Part shown: positions 31,146-42,143 of the stretch, piece after piece
Layout: every line of letters starts with the position of its first letter
Numbering within the stretch: position 1 is the first letter of the stretch
Source: Helianthus annuus
Taxonomy: Eukaryota; Streptophyta; Magnoliopsida; Asterales; Asteraceae
Assembly: GCF_002127325.2 (NCBI RefSeq)
Contig: NC_035441.2
Coordinates: 53,698,317 to 53,762,316, forward strand
DNA length: 64,000 bases
Reading direction: 5' to 3'
Made by a program: the position numbers and the translations under genes
Notes under the pieces: generated by a model
The model's database searches: none
What the model was told of the DNA's origin: nothing
Seen by the model: the letters and a program-made list of their open reading frames with translations, nothing else

Positions 31146-31589
31146 CAACACAGGAGTGTTGAACTTTGGCGAACCCGTGTACGGATCACAACAAATTTGG
31201 TGAATAAAATATTCGGAATACCAAACGGGGGTATAAAGATTGTAGAAAAAATAAGAGCAAGGGATAGCAATCCAGTTGTAAAAGAATGGAGGGACCAGTT
31301 TAATGATTATACTAAAGTGTCGCCACTTGGGCTGAAGGACATGATGGTTTCAGACACTTCAAGTGACCGGGTGTTTGAATTGAACTGGTTGGTGTTGTAT
31401 AATACTATGCTTGGGGAGATAAGCGCATGCAACACAGTTAATCAACGATTCTAGGGATGCGTAGACCGAAATGTTAAAATATCGAGCTTTGATTGGAGCA
31501 GCTACATAATAACCTGTTTAGAACGCACGGCGAATGCATGGAACCGGAAGAGGAATGACCCTTTTAGAGGCCCGATCGTGTTACTAGCG
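31146..31589 (+). pseudogene. MULE-associated (Ulp1-type element) protein, 5' exon with one stop
   Basis: The frame is open from 31146, contains IFGIPNGGIKIV, FELNWLVLYNTMLGE and TANAWNRKRNDPFRGPIVLL, and has one in-frame TAG at 31452-31454 followed by in-frame GCVDRNVKISSFDW. These blocks resemble the DUF1985-like leading domain of Ulp1-carrying (KAONASHI-type) plant MULE proteins. It ends at a GTATGT donor at 31590. The matching acceptor is at 41585, so the 9.6-kb chromovirus lies in its intron. The true start codon is not clear. Confidence 0.6.
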
Positions 31590-31742
31590 GTATGTGACTC
31601 AACTCTATTGTTCATCATATGAGACTGAAACACTACATGCATAAAACACCACAACACTTTATATAACAACAGAAAATTGGTTACATCAGCTACATTGCAT
31701 ACAAAACCATTAAAGTCTTTTAAAACACTATTTCACTATGTT

Positions 31743-34587
31743 TGTGACAACCCTCAAACTTGCATGTAACCGTATAGTTTATTAATGATAATAAAAGTAC
31801 TTGATGACTGTGCTGAATCATTTAACTGCTCTTCGATTACTGTGTTATAGCTACATGTGCGTGTTAGCGTACTGGTAATATACAGAAAAGTTACTAAATG
31901 GCCCGGTATATTTTCCTATGTGTTAGGAATTAATTTCGTTACAAAAATATAGGTATAAGACGCCTTACGGAACAATTAAACAAATTAACGAAACAGTATC
32001 CGACTGAACAACCAGACATTACCCGGGACACCAAAATTTCGTCAGAAACATTATTTTATTATTCTTAAATAATCATGGTCACAAAAATCCCCACACATTA
32101 TAGAAACATGACATACACCCACTATTCTAGAAAATACCCATAACCTCCTAATTATTTACCTATTAGTTACCAAAATTTTACAATTCCCCCCCCCCCAACC
32201 GAATTTTCAGCCAAATCATTACCATATATTTTGTTGAGATTTTATTCCTTGTAATCTTCATTTGATTGGACCACCTTATTTGCTACACTTACCAAGATAT
32301 TACAATGATGACTAGTAGGATGGGCTAGAGATTTATTCCATCATTGCATCTTCACCAACTAGTTCACCCCACCATTTTTCTCACTCCTCTCCCTCTCATT
32401 TTCAGCTGCCCACATCTGAGTTCATCACCATCACTTCAACCTCCACTCCTTTGATCCATCTTTAAGTCTAAAACAAGTGTTAGAAAGAAGCCTTGTGGAG
32501 TTTGGAGCATTAGAGCCTTGAAGAAGCATCACCACTTGCATTCTCACACCTCTTTCACCATCATTTCTTGTTCACAAGTTCATCCCTAGCCCTTGTGCTA
32601 GTAGTAAGTCTTCGATCTAGCTCATGAATCATTTCTACGTTGATTGTTCGAAACATTGTTGTTTGAAGCTTAAAAATAAGAACACAAAGAGAAAGTGAAC
32701 AAGGAACCTAAACACAAACTTATATAATGATAAAATCTGGTTGGATTATGTTGGTATAAGTATGCATGTTGTTTGATCACTGATTTCTCAATAAACCCGT
32801 TGTTAGAACAATCGTTGATGCGTTTTTAGTAACTTTTACGTTGCAAACAGCAAGCTGAGTTGTATTTCCAGCCAACTTCAACAGGCTGTAACTGGACCGT
32901 TTTAAATCGAAAAACTGATTTTCTGAAGCCTAAAATGTGTATTTTGGAATAACTAAACAAATGGCACTGGAATCATAATTTTTCGAGACCGTTTACTATT
33001 TTTAAGGGACTGTTTTTTGGACAGCAGCTCAAGCTGCATTTTTACTGCAGAAAAAGTGTGTCATTTTTGGAGTCATAACTTGAGACCTGAGTAGAATCAA
33101 CTCATGGAATTTTTACAGGGGATGGTCACCGTTGTCAAAATGATCCTCCAACTGGAAATTCGTCAATCGGACTTACGATTAATTTTTAGTGAAGTATTCC
33201 GTAAACTGCAATCAGAAAGTAACAAATCTGATTGCAGTCGGGAAAATAATTTTCTATAAAATATAGGTAACGAGCTGAACTCTGAAATTTTTACATAATA
33301 AATTTTGGAACATAAAGAACCTTCTGTAAAAATTTGAGAATTTTTGGAAAAGGTTAACTATTTTATTAAAATGCTCGAAAACAGTCCAGTTTTGATTAAT
33401 AAAGCTGAAACGACATAAGTAGTGATTTGCGTGTCTAAATGTTGAGTAGGTTATCCGAGAATGATACAACATGTTATATGTCAATAAAAGTGTTATGTGC
33501 AATGTTGTATGTTTGTCTATGAGTGGGGAATAGATGGGAAACTTATATGGGCATGAACCGTTAAAGTTATGCATGTTATGTGATAGATACGTGTAGGGAC
33601 TTTGTGTTCTATTTGAAATCACTAATAAACTAAGTGATAATCATACTAGGGCGTGATTGACCGACCTTGACTATTAGCTATATTTGAGAATCAAACCGAG
33701 CAACCAAGGTGAGTTCACACTCTTTCCAAGGCATGGGATTCCCGGTGGGTTGGGAATGGGATTGAATGGCTACTCGAACTATCATTACTATTAAACTACT
33801 TACTACTGTCCTCGGATTGAAGGGCACGTACGTAAAGCCTACGTACACGACCATAAGACCATCAACTCTATCAATTTAAGTCCCTCATTTATCGACTTAA
33901 TCGCCGAGGCCTACGGCGAGCGGGTCATTAGTTAATAGCGCTATTAGGTTTAACAAACCTCACACCGTGCCAGTCGGACGGGCGTGTACTAATGGACTAT
34001 GGGCAAAGGGTCAATGCTGATAGACATTGACTTAGGGCACCTCTTACATTTTCGTAGCAGTCGATACGCGTGGTCTAGTAACACATGGGAAGCCCCCACC
34101 AATCTTCGCAAACATGTCAGAAAGACCGCGATCCGAATTTATACGATACATGATTTACAAAACGAACGAATGATTTACGAAACGAATGCTATAACTAAAC
34201 AACCAGTTGTGAATTCACTCAACTTTGTTGTTGACTCGTTGTTACATGCCTTACAGGTCGCTAGATGCTTGGAGCTTGCACGAGGAAGGAGTCGTTGTGG
34301 TGTACGGACTGTTACGTTCCATGCTTAATATTTAAATCCTTATGAACTTATTAAACTTGCATTTTTGAACTTTAACTTATAAACTATGGACTTATGTTTT
34401 GGACTTTACGTTTACGCTTCCGCTGTTTAAATTAAAAACTTGGTTAACTAGCTTTTAGTCACCAATCGTATTGTGGTTGGCTTTATTTACTTAAATACGT
34501 TGTTCAGTATGATTGGTGGCTCGATCCTGGTCACGTCACGCCTCCAAGCGGTGGTACTCCGCATGGTGGAATTTTGGGGGTGTGACA
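31743..34587 (+). repeat. 5' LTR of the chromovirus
   Basis: It is 2,845 bp. Positions about 32073-32871 have no counterpart in the 3' LTR. The rest is nearly identical by eye. No clear TATA box could be singled out. Confidence 0.9.
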
Positions 34588-34590
34588 GAT

Positions 34591-34603
34591 TGGTATCAGA
34601 GCC
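34591..34603 (+). other. Primer-binding site, tRNA-Met type
   Basis: TGGTATCAGAGCC, the standard initiator-tRNA complement, lies three bases after the LTR. Confidence 0.9.
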
Positions 34604-34890
34604 ATTGGTTATAGTGAACTTGGTTTTAAAAAGGGGAAAAGCTTTTTGATAAAACCAGACTATAACCTATACAATGCTCAACGATCCACAACGATGCTTC
34701 GCTCCACGTGCAAGACTCGACACCATAGGTGGTATGATTTATGTTATACTGTCGGTTAGATAGTTTACACTGTGCATTAGTTAACATGATAACTGTTGTT
34801 TGAACCTTGTGTGCCTACTCTCTACTGTCGTCCCACACTTACGCACATTTACGACACTTTTGTCATTCACGTTGCTTCGTGGTGAAGATC

Positions 34891-35019
34891 ATGAACGGAC
34901 GCGGAGGACGTATCAACCTAACTCAAGCCCAGTTGACGGCTCTGAGCAATGAACGAGTTGTTGAGGCACTCGCAGCTGTCCCGGCAGGAGGTATAACCTG
35001 CCATATCAACCCATATTAG
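34891..35019 (+). pseudogene. Chromovirus gag remnant
   Basis: The start MNGRGGRINLTQAQLTAL and NERVVEALAA match the N-termini of this type of Gag. After about 30 codons the similarity ends and a stop occurs at 35017-35019. The next 800 bp (35020-35810) show no capsid or zinc-knuckle motif, so gag has been largely lost or scrambled. Confidence 0.6.
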
Positions 35020-35807
35020 GACGATTAGATCCTACCTTCGCGAACATAATCTTGTGCTTAAGCTTGTCCTTTATCTTAGTGCCACAGGACAACATGCCCA
35101 ACCTCCCGTTCCTTCGATCCGCAACCGATATAACAAAACGCTAACAACCACACCATGATTTCTACCGATCACAAGATTACCCCCCCCTCATTACCTTGTT
35201 GGGTAGCTAATTGATATCTTATTTTGATCTACACCCTCGTATACCCAACTTAGCAAGCGGATGCCTCCTAATGATGGGATAGTCTTCGGGACATTCGAGG
35301 ACGGCGATACGGATTACTCAACCTACATACGGACACGACGAACTACACATTTACCTCACCCCTTTTCCCCCTTACACTACAAGAGTCGCACTTTGATCCT
35401 ACGATGGTTTATCGTACTTATGTGAAATCTTTTCGCTAGCCTTTGTACCGACCTATGCTTAATGCAATGCCTAATTTCTACTATTGACTTACACAGAACC
35501 ATCATTCCTTTACCACAGTGAGCTAGACACTAATGCGAACTCACTCTAGATTAGAAGGTTTGGAAGGCTCGAATTTCTATCATTGGTGATCACTTATTGA
35601 AACCTTGAGCGTGATGATGTGATTATACTCTCTCGAATGCGTTTTCGCGTCCTTTCTTTGGAACCTCACGATTACACAAACCTATTTTTAAATTCATTCA
35701 CACGACCTAAGGAAACTCCTACGAACTTGATTGCTTACCGACTTGATAAATCGGAAACTCATCTAAGTTCGTGGATCTAGGTGAATTATTCCTCCTTCGC
35801 ATGTGGG

Positions 35808-36272
35808 TGATGCAAGGAACGATCCCAACGTAGTGACGGGTAAGTTTCTTCTGGAGGATTCCTTTGTTACTGTTTTATTTGATTCGGGTGCCGATACTAG
35901 TTAGTCAGATGCTTAAGCGTACCCCAACACTTTTGAACACCAAACACACAGTAGAACTAGCAAATGGTAAGAGTCTTGAAACCACACATAATTAAAGGTT
36001 GTAACCTCGTCTTAGTTGGTCAGACTTTCTCTATCGATCGTATTCCCATCACACTTGGTAGTTTCGACGTCGTAATCGGGATGGACTGGCTATCTCATCA
36101 TCAAGCGGAGATTATTTGCAAGGAGAAAATCGTCCGCATTCCTCGTTCTGGTAAAGAACCTCTCATAATTCATGGCGACAAGAGTGGTGCTGTTGTGAGC
36201 ATCATCTCTTTCCTTAAGGCCCCAGAAGTGTTTACGAAAGGGCCACACTGCTATCCTAGCCCTCGTTTTTGA
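35808..36272 (+). pseudogene. Chromovirus aspartic protease region, broken
   Basis: The segment DARNDPNVVTGKFLLED leads to the active-site LFDSGAD at about 35876-35896, then a TAG at 35901-35903 and a frame change. From 35964 the frame is open again with RIPITLGSFDVVIGMDWL and CKEKIVRIP, the usual protease to reverse-transcriptase linker. A stop at 36270-36272 ends it. Confidence 0.75.
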
Positions 36273-36312
36273 TACATCCTCGGAAGAAAAGAAGACAGAA
36301 GGCATTTCTATT

Positions 36313-37221
36313 GTGCGCGACTTTCCCAAGGTATTTCCTGAGGAATTACCTGGTCTTCCGCCTCAGCGCCAAGTCGAGTTTCAAATCGAGCTAGCTTCTG
36401 GAGCAGCACCAATAGCTCGTGCACCTTATCGACTTGCTCCATTAGAACTTGAAGAACTATCCACGCAACTACAAGAACTCTTGGAAGAGGGTTTCATACG
36501 TCCTAACTCTTCGCCATGGGGAGCTCTAGTGTTATTCGTGAAGAAGAAGGACGGTACCTTCAGGATGTGTATTGACTACCGCGAACTCAACAAGGTGACC
36601 GTGAAGAATCGTTATCCTCTCCCACGCATTGATGACTTGTTTGACCAGTTGCAAGGGTCGAGTTATTACTCTAAGATTGATTTGAGATCGGGCTACCATC
36701 AGCTGAGAGTCCGAGAGGAGGACGTCTCCAAAACAGCATTCAGAACTCGCTACGGCCATTACGAGTTTCTGGTTATGCCTTTCGGGTTAACGAATGCACC
36801 TGCGGTCTTCATGGATCTCATGAACCGAGTGTGCAAACCTTACCTGGATAAGTTCGTTATTGTTTTCATTGACGATATCCTAATCTATTCTAAGAGTCAG
36901 GAGGAACACGAGCAACATCTGAGGCTTATTCTAGAACTTCTTCGAAAAGAGCAGTGGTATGCCAAGTTTTTGAAATGTGACTTCTGGCTTCGCGAAGTCC
37001 AATTTCTAGGCCATGTGGTAAACAAGGATGGGATTCATGTTGATCCATCCAAGGTTGACTCGATCAAGAACTGGCCTGCACCCCGTACACCAACCGAAAT
37101 CCGCCAATTCTTGGGTTTGGTAGGATACTACAGAAGATTCATCAAAGATTTCTCCAAGATTGCGCAACCTCTCACTTCACTGACTCAGAAGGGTGTCACC
37201 TACCGTTGGGGTGATGCATAG
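36313..37221 (+). pseudogene. Chromovirus reverse transcriptase
   Basis: An intact 302-codon stretch starts at [15 protein letters not shown] and contains all main polymerase blocks: [44 protein letters not shown], the catalytic FIDDILIYS and FLGHVV. It stops at TAG (37219-37221) where a glutamine codon would be expected. RNase H continues in the same frame. The enzyme copies element RNA into DNA. Confidence 0.88.
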
Positions 37222-37689
37222 GAGTCCGCATTCCAGCACTTGAAGTATAGACTTTGTAGCGCACCTATCCTCTCATTGCCTGAAGGCACAGATGATTTTG
37301 TGGTTTATTGCGACGCTTCCATCCAAGGACTGGGTTGTGTGTTGATGCAACGTGACAAGGTCATTGCCTACGCATCGCGCCAACTTAAAGTTCACGAAAG
37401 AAACTACACTACGCACGACCTGGAATTGGGAGCAGTTGTTTTTGCGCTTAAGATATGGAGACATTACCTGTACGGTACCAAGTGCACCATTTACACTGAT
37501 CACAGGAGTCTCGAGCATATCTTCAAGCAAAAGGAATTGAACATGCGTCAACGCCGATGGATCGAACTCTTGAACGATTATGAATGCGCTATCACGTACC
37601 ATCCGGGCAAAGCCAATGTTGTGGCCGATGCTCTCAGCCGAAAGGATACTATACCTAGTACGTGCATTACAGCTTACCATCCAATCTAA
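37222..37689 (+). pseudogene. Chromovirus RNase H
   Basis: In frame with the reverse transcriptase, past its TAG. Landmarks: [17 protein letters not shown] (first catalytic Asp), [36 protein letters not shown] and ADALSRK. The frame shifts after about 37657, just beyond the domain, and ends at a chance stop. Confidence 0.85.
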
Positions 37690-38116
37690 CCTTCCCGCTC
37701 AGATTCGCGATGCTCAGGTTGAAGCATTGAAAGGAAAAAACATCAGGGCTGAGTCCCTACGAGGATCGAGGCAACGGCTAGAACAAAAAGAAAACGACGC
37801 CTACTATGTTAACGGACGCATCTGGGTTCCACTGTACAGAGACCTACGCGAGCTTGTGATGGATGAAGCACATAAGTCTCGTTATTCAGTACATCCTGGT
37901 TTGGATAAGATGTACCACGACCTAAAGACTACATACTGGTGGCCTGGTATGAAAGCCAGCATAGCCACCTACGTCGGTAAATGCTTGACTTGTGCTAGGG
38001 TCAAGGTCGAATATCAGAAACCATCAGGCCCACTTCAACAACCAGAGATACCTAAATGGAAATGGGAGCAAATTTCCATGGATTTCGTTACTGGCCTGAT
38101 CTCAAAGCGGAAATGA
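37658..38116 (+). pseudogene. Chromovirus integrase N-terminal (zinc-binding) part
   Basis: It is in the next frame relative to RNase H ([16 protein letters not shown] onward). The His/Cys zinc site is visible in HKSRYSVHPGLDKMYHDLK followed by CLTCARVK. WWPGMK and WEQISMDFVTGL lead toward the core. A second frameshift near 38110 separates it from the catalytic core. Confidence 0.85.
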
Positions 38117-39224
38117 TACCATTTGGGTGATCGTGGATCGACTGACCAAGTCTGCACATTTTCTACCTATCAAGGAAACGGATAAGTTTTCTACTCTAGC
38201 AGACATCTACCTAAAAGAAGTGGTATCAAGGCACGGAGTGCCAACCTCCATCATTTCTGATCGTGACGCTCGTTTTACCTCTGAACTATGGCAAGCTATG
38301 CATAAGTCTTTTGGCTCACGTTTAGATATGAGCACCGCTTATCATCCACAGACGGATGGGCAATCTGAACGCACCATCCAAACCCTCGAAGACATGCTTA
38401 GGGCACGCGTAATCGACTTCGGCAATGGCTGGGAAAAGCATCTCCCGTTAGTGGAGTTTTCGTATAACAACAGCTACCACACCAGCATCCAGGCCGCTCC
38501 GTTTGAGGCATTATACGGACGTAAATGCCGATCACCCCTCTGTTGGGCAGAAGTTGGTCACAGTCAAATCACTGGCCCAGAACTTGTAGTAGATACAACA
38601 GAAAAGATTGCTCAAGTACGACAGCGAATGGCGGCAGCTCGTGACCGTCAGAAAAGCTATGCCGATAAGCGAAGAAAACCACTCGAGTTCCAGGTTGGGG
38701 ATCGAGTGCTACTCAAAGTCTCACCTTGGAAAGGTGTAGTTCGTTTTGGCAAACGAGGAAAACTCAATCCGCGTTACGTCGGACCATTCGAGATCATTGA
38801 GAAAATTGGCAAAGTCGCTTACAGACTGAACCTACCGGAAGAACTCAGTGGAGTTCACAACGTATTCCATGTGTCGAATCTGAAGAAGTGTCTGTCAGAT
38901 GAGACCCTCATAGTTCCTCTCAAAGAGCTCACAATCGACGACAAGCTGCGATTCATCGAGGAACCAGTAGAGATTACGGATCAAGACGTTAAGATTCTCA
39001 AGCACACCAGAATACCTCTCGTCCGAGTTCGTTGGAATTCCCGTCGTGGCCCAGAGTATACCTGGGAACGAGAAGACCAAATGAAACTCAAGTATCCCCA
39101 GTTGTTTAAGAAAAGAGTAACCACTACTGAGACTGAAGCTACTACAGAATTTCGGGACGAAATTCCAAATCAACGGGGGGATAATGTGACACCCCATGAA
39201 AAACCAGTAAACAACGCAACTTAA
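38110..39224 (+). pseudogene. Chromovirus integrase core and chromodomain-like tail
   Basis: In a third frame from about 38110: [16 protein letters not shown] (first Asp), [14 protein letters not shown] (second Asp) and [16 protein letters not shown] (Glu) give the D,D,E triad. [19 protein letters not shown] and [10 protein letters not shown] follow, then the tail [19 protein letters not shown], the region that in chromoviruses guides insertion to chromatin. The frame stays open to 39224 and runs through a first copy of the pre-polypurine palindrome. Confidence 0.88.
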
Positions 39225-39285
39225 CTAGCTTCCTCAGTAATCACGTGCTAAATTTCGGGACGAAATTTTCTTAACAGGGGGAGAA
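39147..39285 (+). other. Duplicated palindrome and polypurine-tract module
   Basis: The palindrome AATTTCGGGACGAAATT occurs at 39148-39164 and again at 39251-39267. Each is followed by a purine-rich run (ACGGGGGGATAA and ACAGGGGGAGAA) and then TGTGACA. Only the second is next to the true LTR. Confidence 0.7.
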
Positions 39286-41345
39286 TGTGACAACCCTCAA
39301 ACTTGCATGTAACCGTACAGTTTATTAATGATAATAAAAGTACTTGATGACTGTGTTGAATCATTTAACTGCTATTTGATTACTGTGTTATAGTTACATG
39401 TGCGTGTTAGCATACTGGTAATATACAGAAAAGTTACTAAATGGCCCGGTATATTTTCCTATGTGTTAGGAATTAATTTCGTTACAAAAATATAGGTATA
39501 AGACGCCTTACGGAACAATTAAACAAATTAACGAAACAGTATCCGACTGAACAACCAGACATTACCCGGGACACCAAACATTATTTTATTATTCTTAAAT
39601 AATCATGGACACCAAACTTCAACAGGCTGTAACTGGACCGTTTTAAATCGAAAAACTGATTTTCTGAAGCCTAAAATGTGTATTTTGGAAGAACTAAACA
39701 AATGGCACTGGAATCGTAATTTTTCGAGACCGTTTACTATTTTTAAGGGACTGTTTTTTGGACAGCAGCTCAAGCTGCATTTTTACTGCAGAAAAAGTGT
39801 GTCATTTTCGGAGTCATAACTTGAGACCTGAGTAGAATCAACTCATGGAATTTTTACAGGGGATGGTCACCGTTGTCAAAATGATCCTCCAACTGGAAAT
39901 TCGTCAATCGGACTTACGATTAATTTTTAGTGAATTATTCCGTAAACTGCAATCAGAAAGTAACAAATCTGATTGCAGTCGGGAAAATAATTTTCTATAA
40001 AATATAGGTAACGAGCTGAACTCTGAAATTTTTACATAATAAATTTTGGAACATAAAGAACCTTCTGTAAAAATTTGAGAATTTTTGGAAAAGGTTAACT
40101 ATTTTATTAAAATGCTAAAAAACAGTCCAGTTTTGATTAATAAAGCTGAAACGACATAAGTAGTGATTTGCGTGTCTAAATGTCGAGTAGGTTATCCGAG
40201 AATGATACAACATGTTATATGTCAATAAAAGTGTTATGTGCAATGTTGTATGTTTGTCTATGAGTGGGGAATAGATGGGAAACTTATATGGGCATGAACC
40301 GTTAAAGTGATGCATGTTATGTGATAGATACGTGTAGGGACTTTGTGTTCTATTTGAAATCACTAATAAACTAAGTGATAATCATACTAGGGCGTGATTG
40401 ACCGACCTTGACTATTAGCTATATTTGAGAATCAAACCGAGCAACCAAGGTGAGTTCACACTCTTTCCAAGGCATGGGATTCCCGATGGGTTGGGAATGG
40501 GATTGAATGGCTACTCGAACTATCATTACTATTAAACTACTTACTACTGTCCTCGGATTGAAGGGCACGTACGTAAAGCCTACGTACACGACCATAAGAC
40601 CATCAACTCTATCAATTTAAGTCCCTCATTTATCGACTTAATCGCCGAGGCCTACGGCGAGCGGGTCATTAGTTAATAGCGCTATTAGGTTTAACAAACC
40701 TCACACCGTGCCAGTCGGACGGGCGTGTACTAATGGACTATGGGCAAAGGGTCAATGCTGATAGACATTGACTTAGGGCACCTCTTACATTTTCGTAGCA
40801 GTCGATACGCGTGGTCTAGTAACATATGGGAAGCCCCCACCAATCTTCGCAAACATGTCAGAAAGACCGCGATCCGAATTTATACGATACATGATTTACA
40901 AAACGAACGAATGATTTACGAAACGAATGCTATAACTAAACAACCAGCTGTAAATTCACTCAAATTTGTTGTTGACTCGTTGTTACATGCCTTACAGGTC
41001 GCTAGATGCTTGGAGCTTGCACGAGGAAGGAGTCGTTGTGGTGTACGGACTGTTACGTTCTGTGCTTAATATTTAAATCATTATGAACTTATTAAACTTG
41101 AATTTTTGAACTTTAACTTATAAACTATGGACTTATGTTTTGGACTTTACGTTTACGCTTCCGCTGTTTAAATTAAAAACTTGGTTAACTAGCTTTTAGT
41201 CACCAATCGTATTGTGGTTGGCTTTATTTACTTAAATACGTTGTTCAGTATGATTGGTTGTTCAGTATGATTGGTGGCTCGATCCTGGTCACGTCACGCC
41301 TCCAAGCGGTGGTACTCCGCATGGTGGAATTTTGGGGGTGTGACA
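39286..41345 (+). repeat. 3' LTR of the chromovirus
   Basis: It is 2,060 bp, lacking about 790 bp present in the 5' LTR, and has an extra tandem copy of TTGTTCAGTATGATTGG (about 41241-41274). Confidence 0.9.
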
Positions 41346-41585
41346 ATGTTACTATGTAAAACACTACAGTCACATGTAATAGATTACAAACAAGTCTGTT
41401 TGGAACAATACATTTGATATACTGTATGTAAAAGCATATAAAACACTACAATCACTTATAAAACACTACATTTACAAATAGTTCACTATGTAAAACACTA
41501 CAGTCACTTGTATAACACTACAATCAGCATGCATAACCCTTTACATGGCTACATAATTCTAAAAATTGAATGCTTATATGTGCAG
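41346..41585 (+). other. Intron remainder of the Ulp1-type MULE gene
   Basis: It continues the intron begun at 31590. AAAACACTACA words recur about seven times. It ends TATATGTGCAG at the acceptor. Confidence 0.5.
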
Positions 41586-42143
41586 GATGCATACGCGTAC
41601 GACCGTATGGATGTTTTGAAGTGTGATAAGAAAGGATCAAAACCGATTGAGTTGATAAATAACGCGATGCTCGACGAACTGCTCGGAAAGCTTGACGACA
41701 TACTTTGGGCAGACCACCTAAAGCATAACACCCCAATGATACCTAAAATTCATGTAGATGAAGATAAGCCAAGGAGTGAAAAGGTTAAGAAGATACCTGA
41801 AGACAAAAAATCATCATCCACCAATGCTAAAAAAGTTGAAACGGCAGCTGAAAAATGTGCGGAAGACAATGTGGACGGGGGAAACGAAGACTACGAACCG
41901 TACGATGAAGGGGACGACGACCACCTGGGAATATTCAAACATTGCAAAGATTATCTGTTGTCGAAGAAAAGTACACAAGAGTTGCGGTCTGTAGTTGGGG
42001 CAGACGACGAGTTTCGGGTCCCAATGGTAAGGTGCGTTTACGACTGCCTAATCAGCCGTCGATTGATACTGGACAACATGGTCCCTGAAAGCGCACAACA
42101 CATCAAAGTTATGAACCAACATATTAATAAGAGACTCGGCTGA
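41586..42143 (+). pseudogene. MULE-associated (Ulp1-type element) protein, 3' exon
   Basis: From the acceptor at 41585 the frame reads DAYAYDRMDVLKCDKKGSKP and stays open to a TGA at 42143. A Lys/Glu-rich acidic linker (about codons 55-115) and a C-terminal block FRVPMVRCVYDCLISRR follow. It joins in phase with the exon ending at 31589. The Ulp1 peptidase that usually follows such proteins is absent. The last 96 bp overlap the end of the minus-strand transposase, tail to tail. Confidence 0.6.

Larger units (their letters stand above)
31743..41345 (+). mobile_element. Ty3/gypsy chromovirus (Tekay/Del-like), full length but disabled
   Basis: LTRs 31743-34587 and 39286-41345, both TGTGACAACC...TGTGACA, are flanked by the exact 5-bp target duplication ATGTT (31738-31742, 41346-41350). 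A tRNA-Met primer site starts at 34591. Remnants of gag and protease are followed by reverse transcriptase, RNase H, integrase and a C-terminal chromodomain-like region in the Ty3 order. Multiple stops and frameshifts make it non-autonomous. The 3' LTR is 785 bp shorter than the 5' LTR. The Tekay/Del assignment rests on LTR size, primer site and the integrase tail; it is an inference. Confidence 0.92.

Noticed and set aside
33999..34328. 109-codon open frame, repeated at 40740-41069
   Set aside because: It is present in both LTRs of the chromovirus, so it is LTR sequence with no known protein match.
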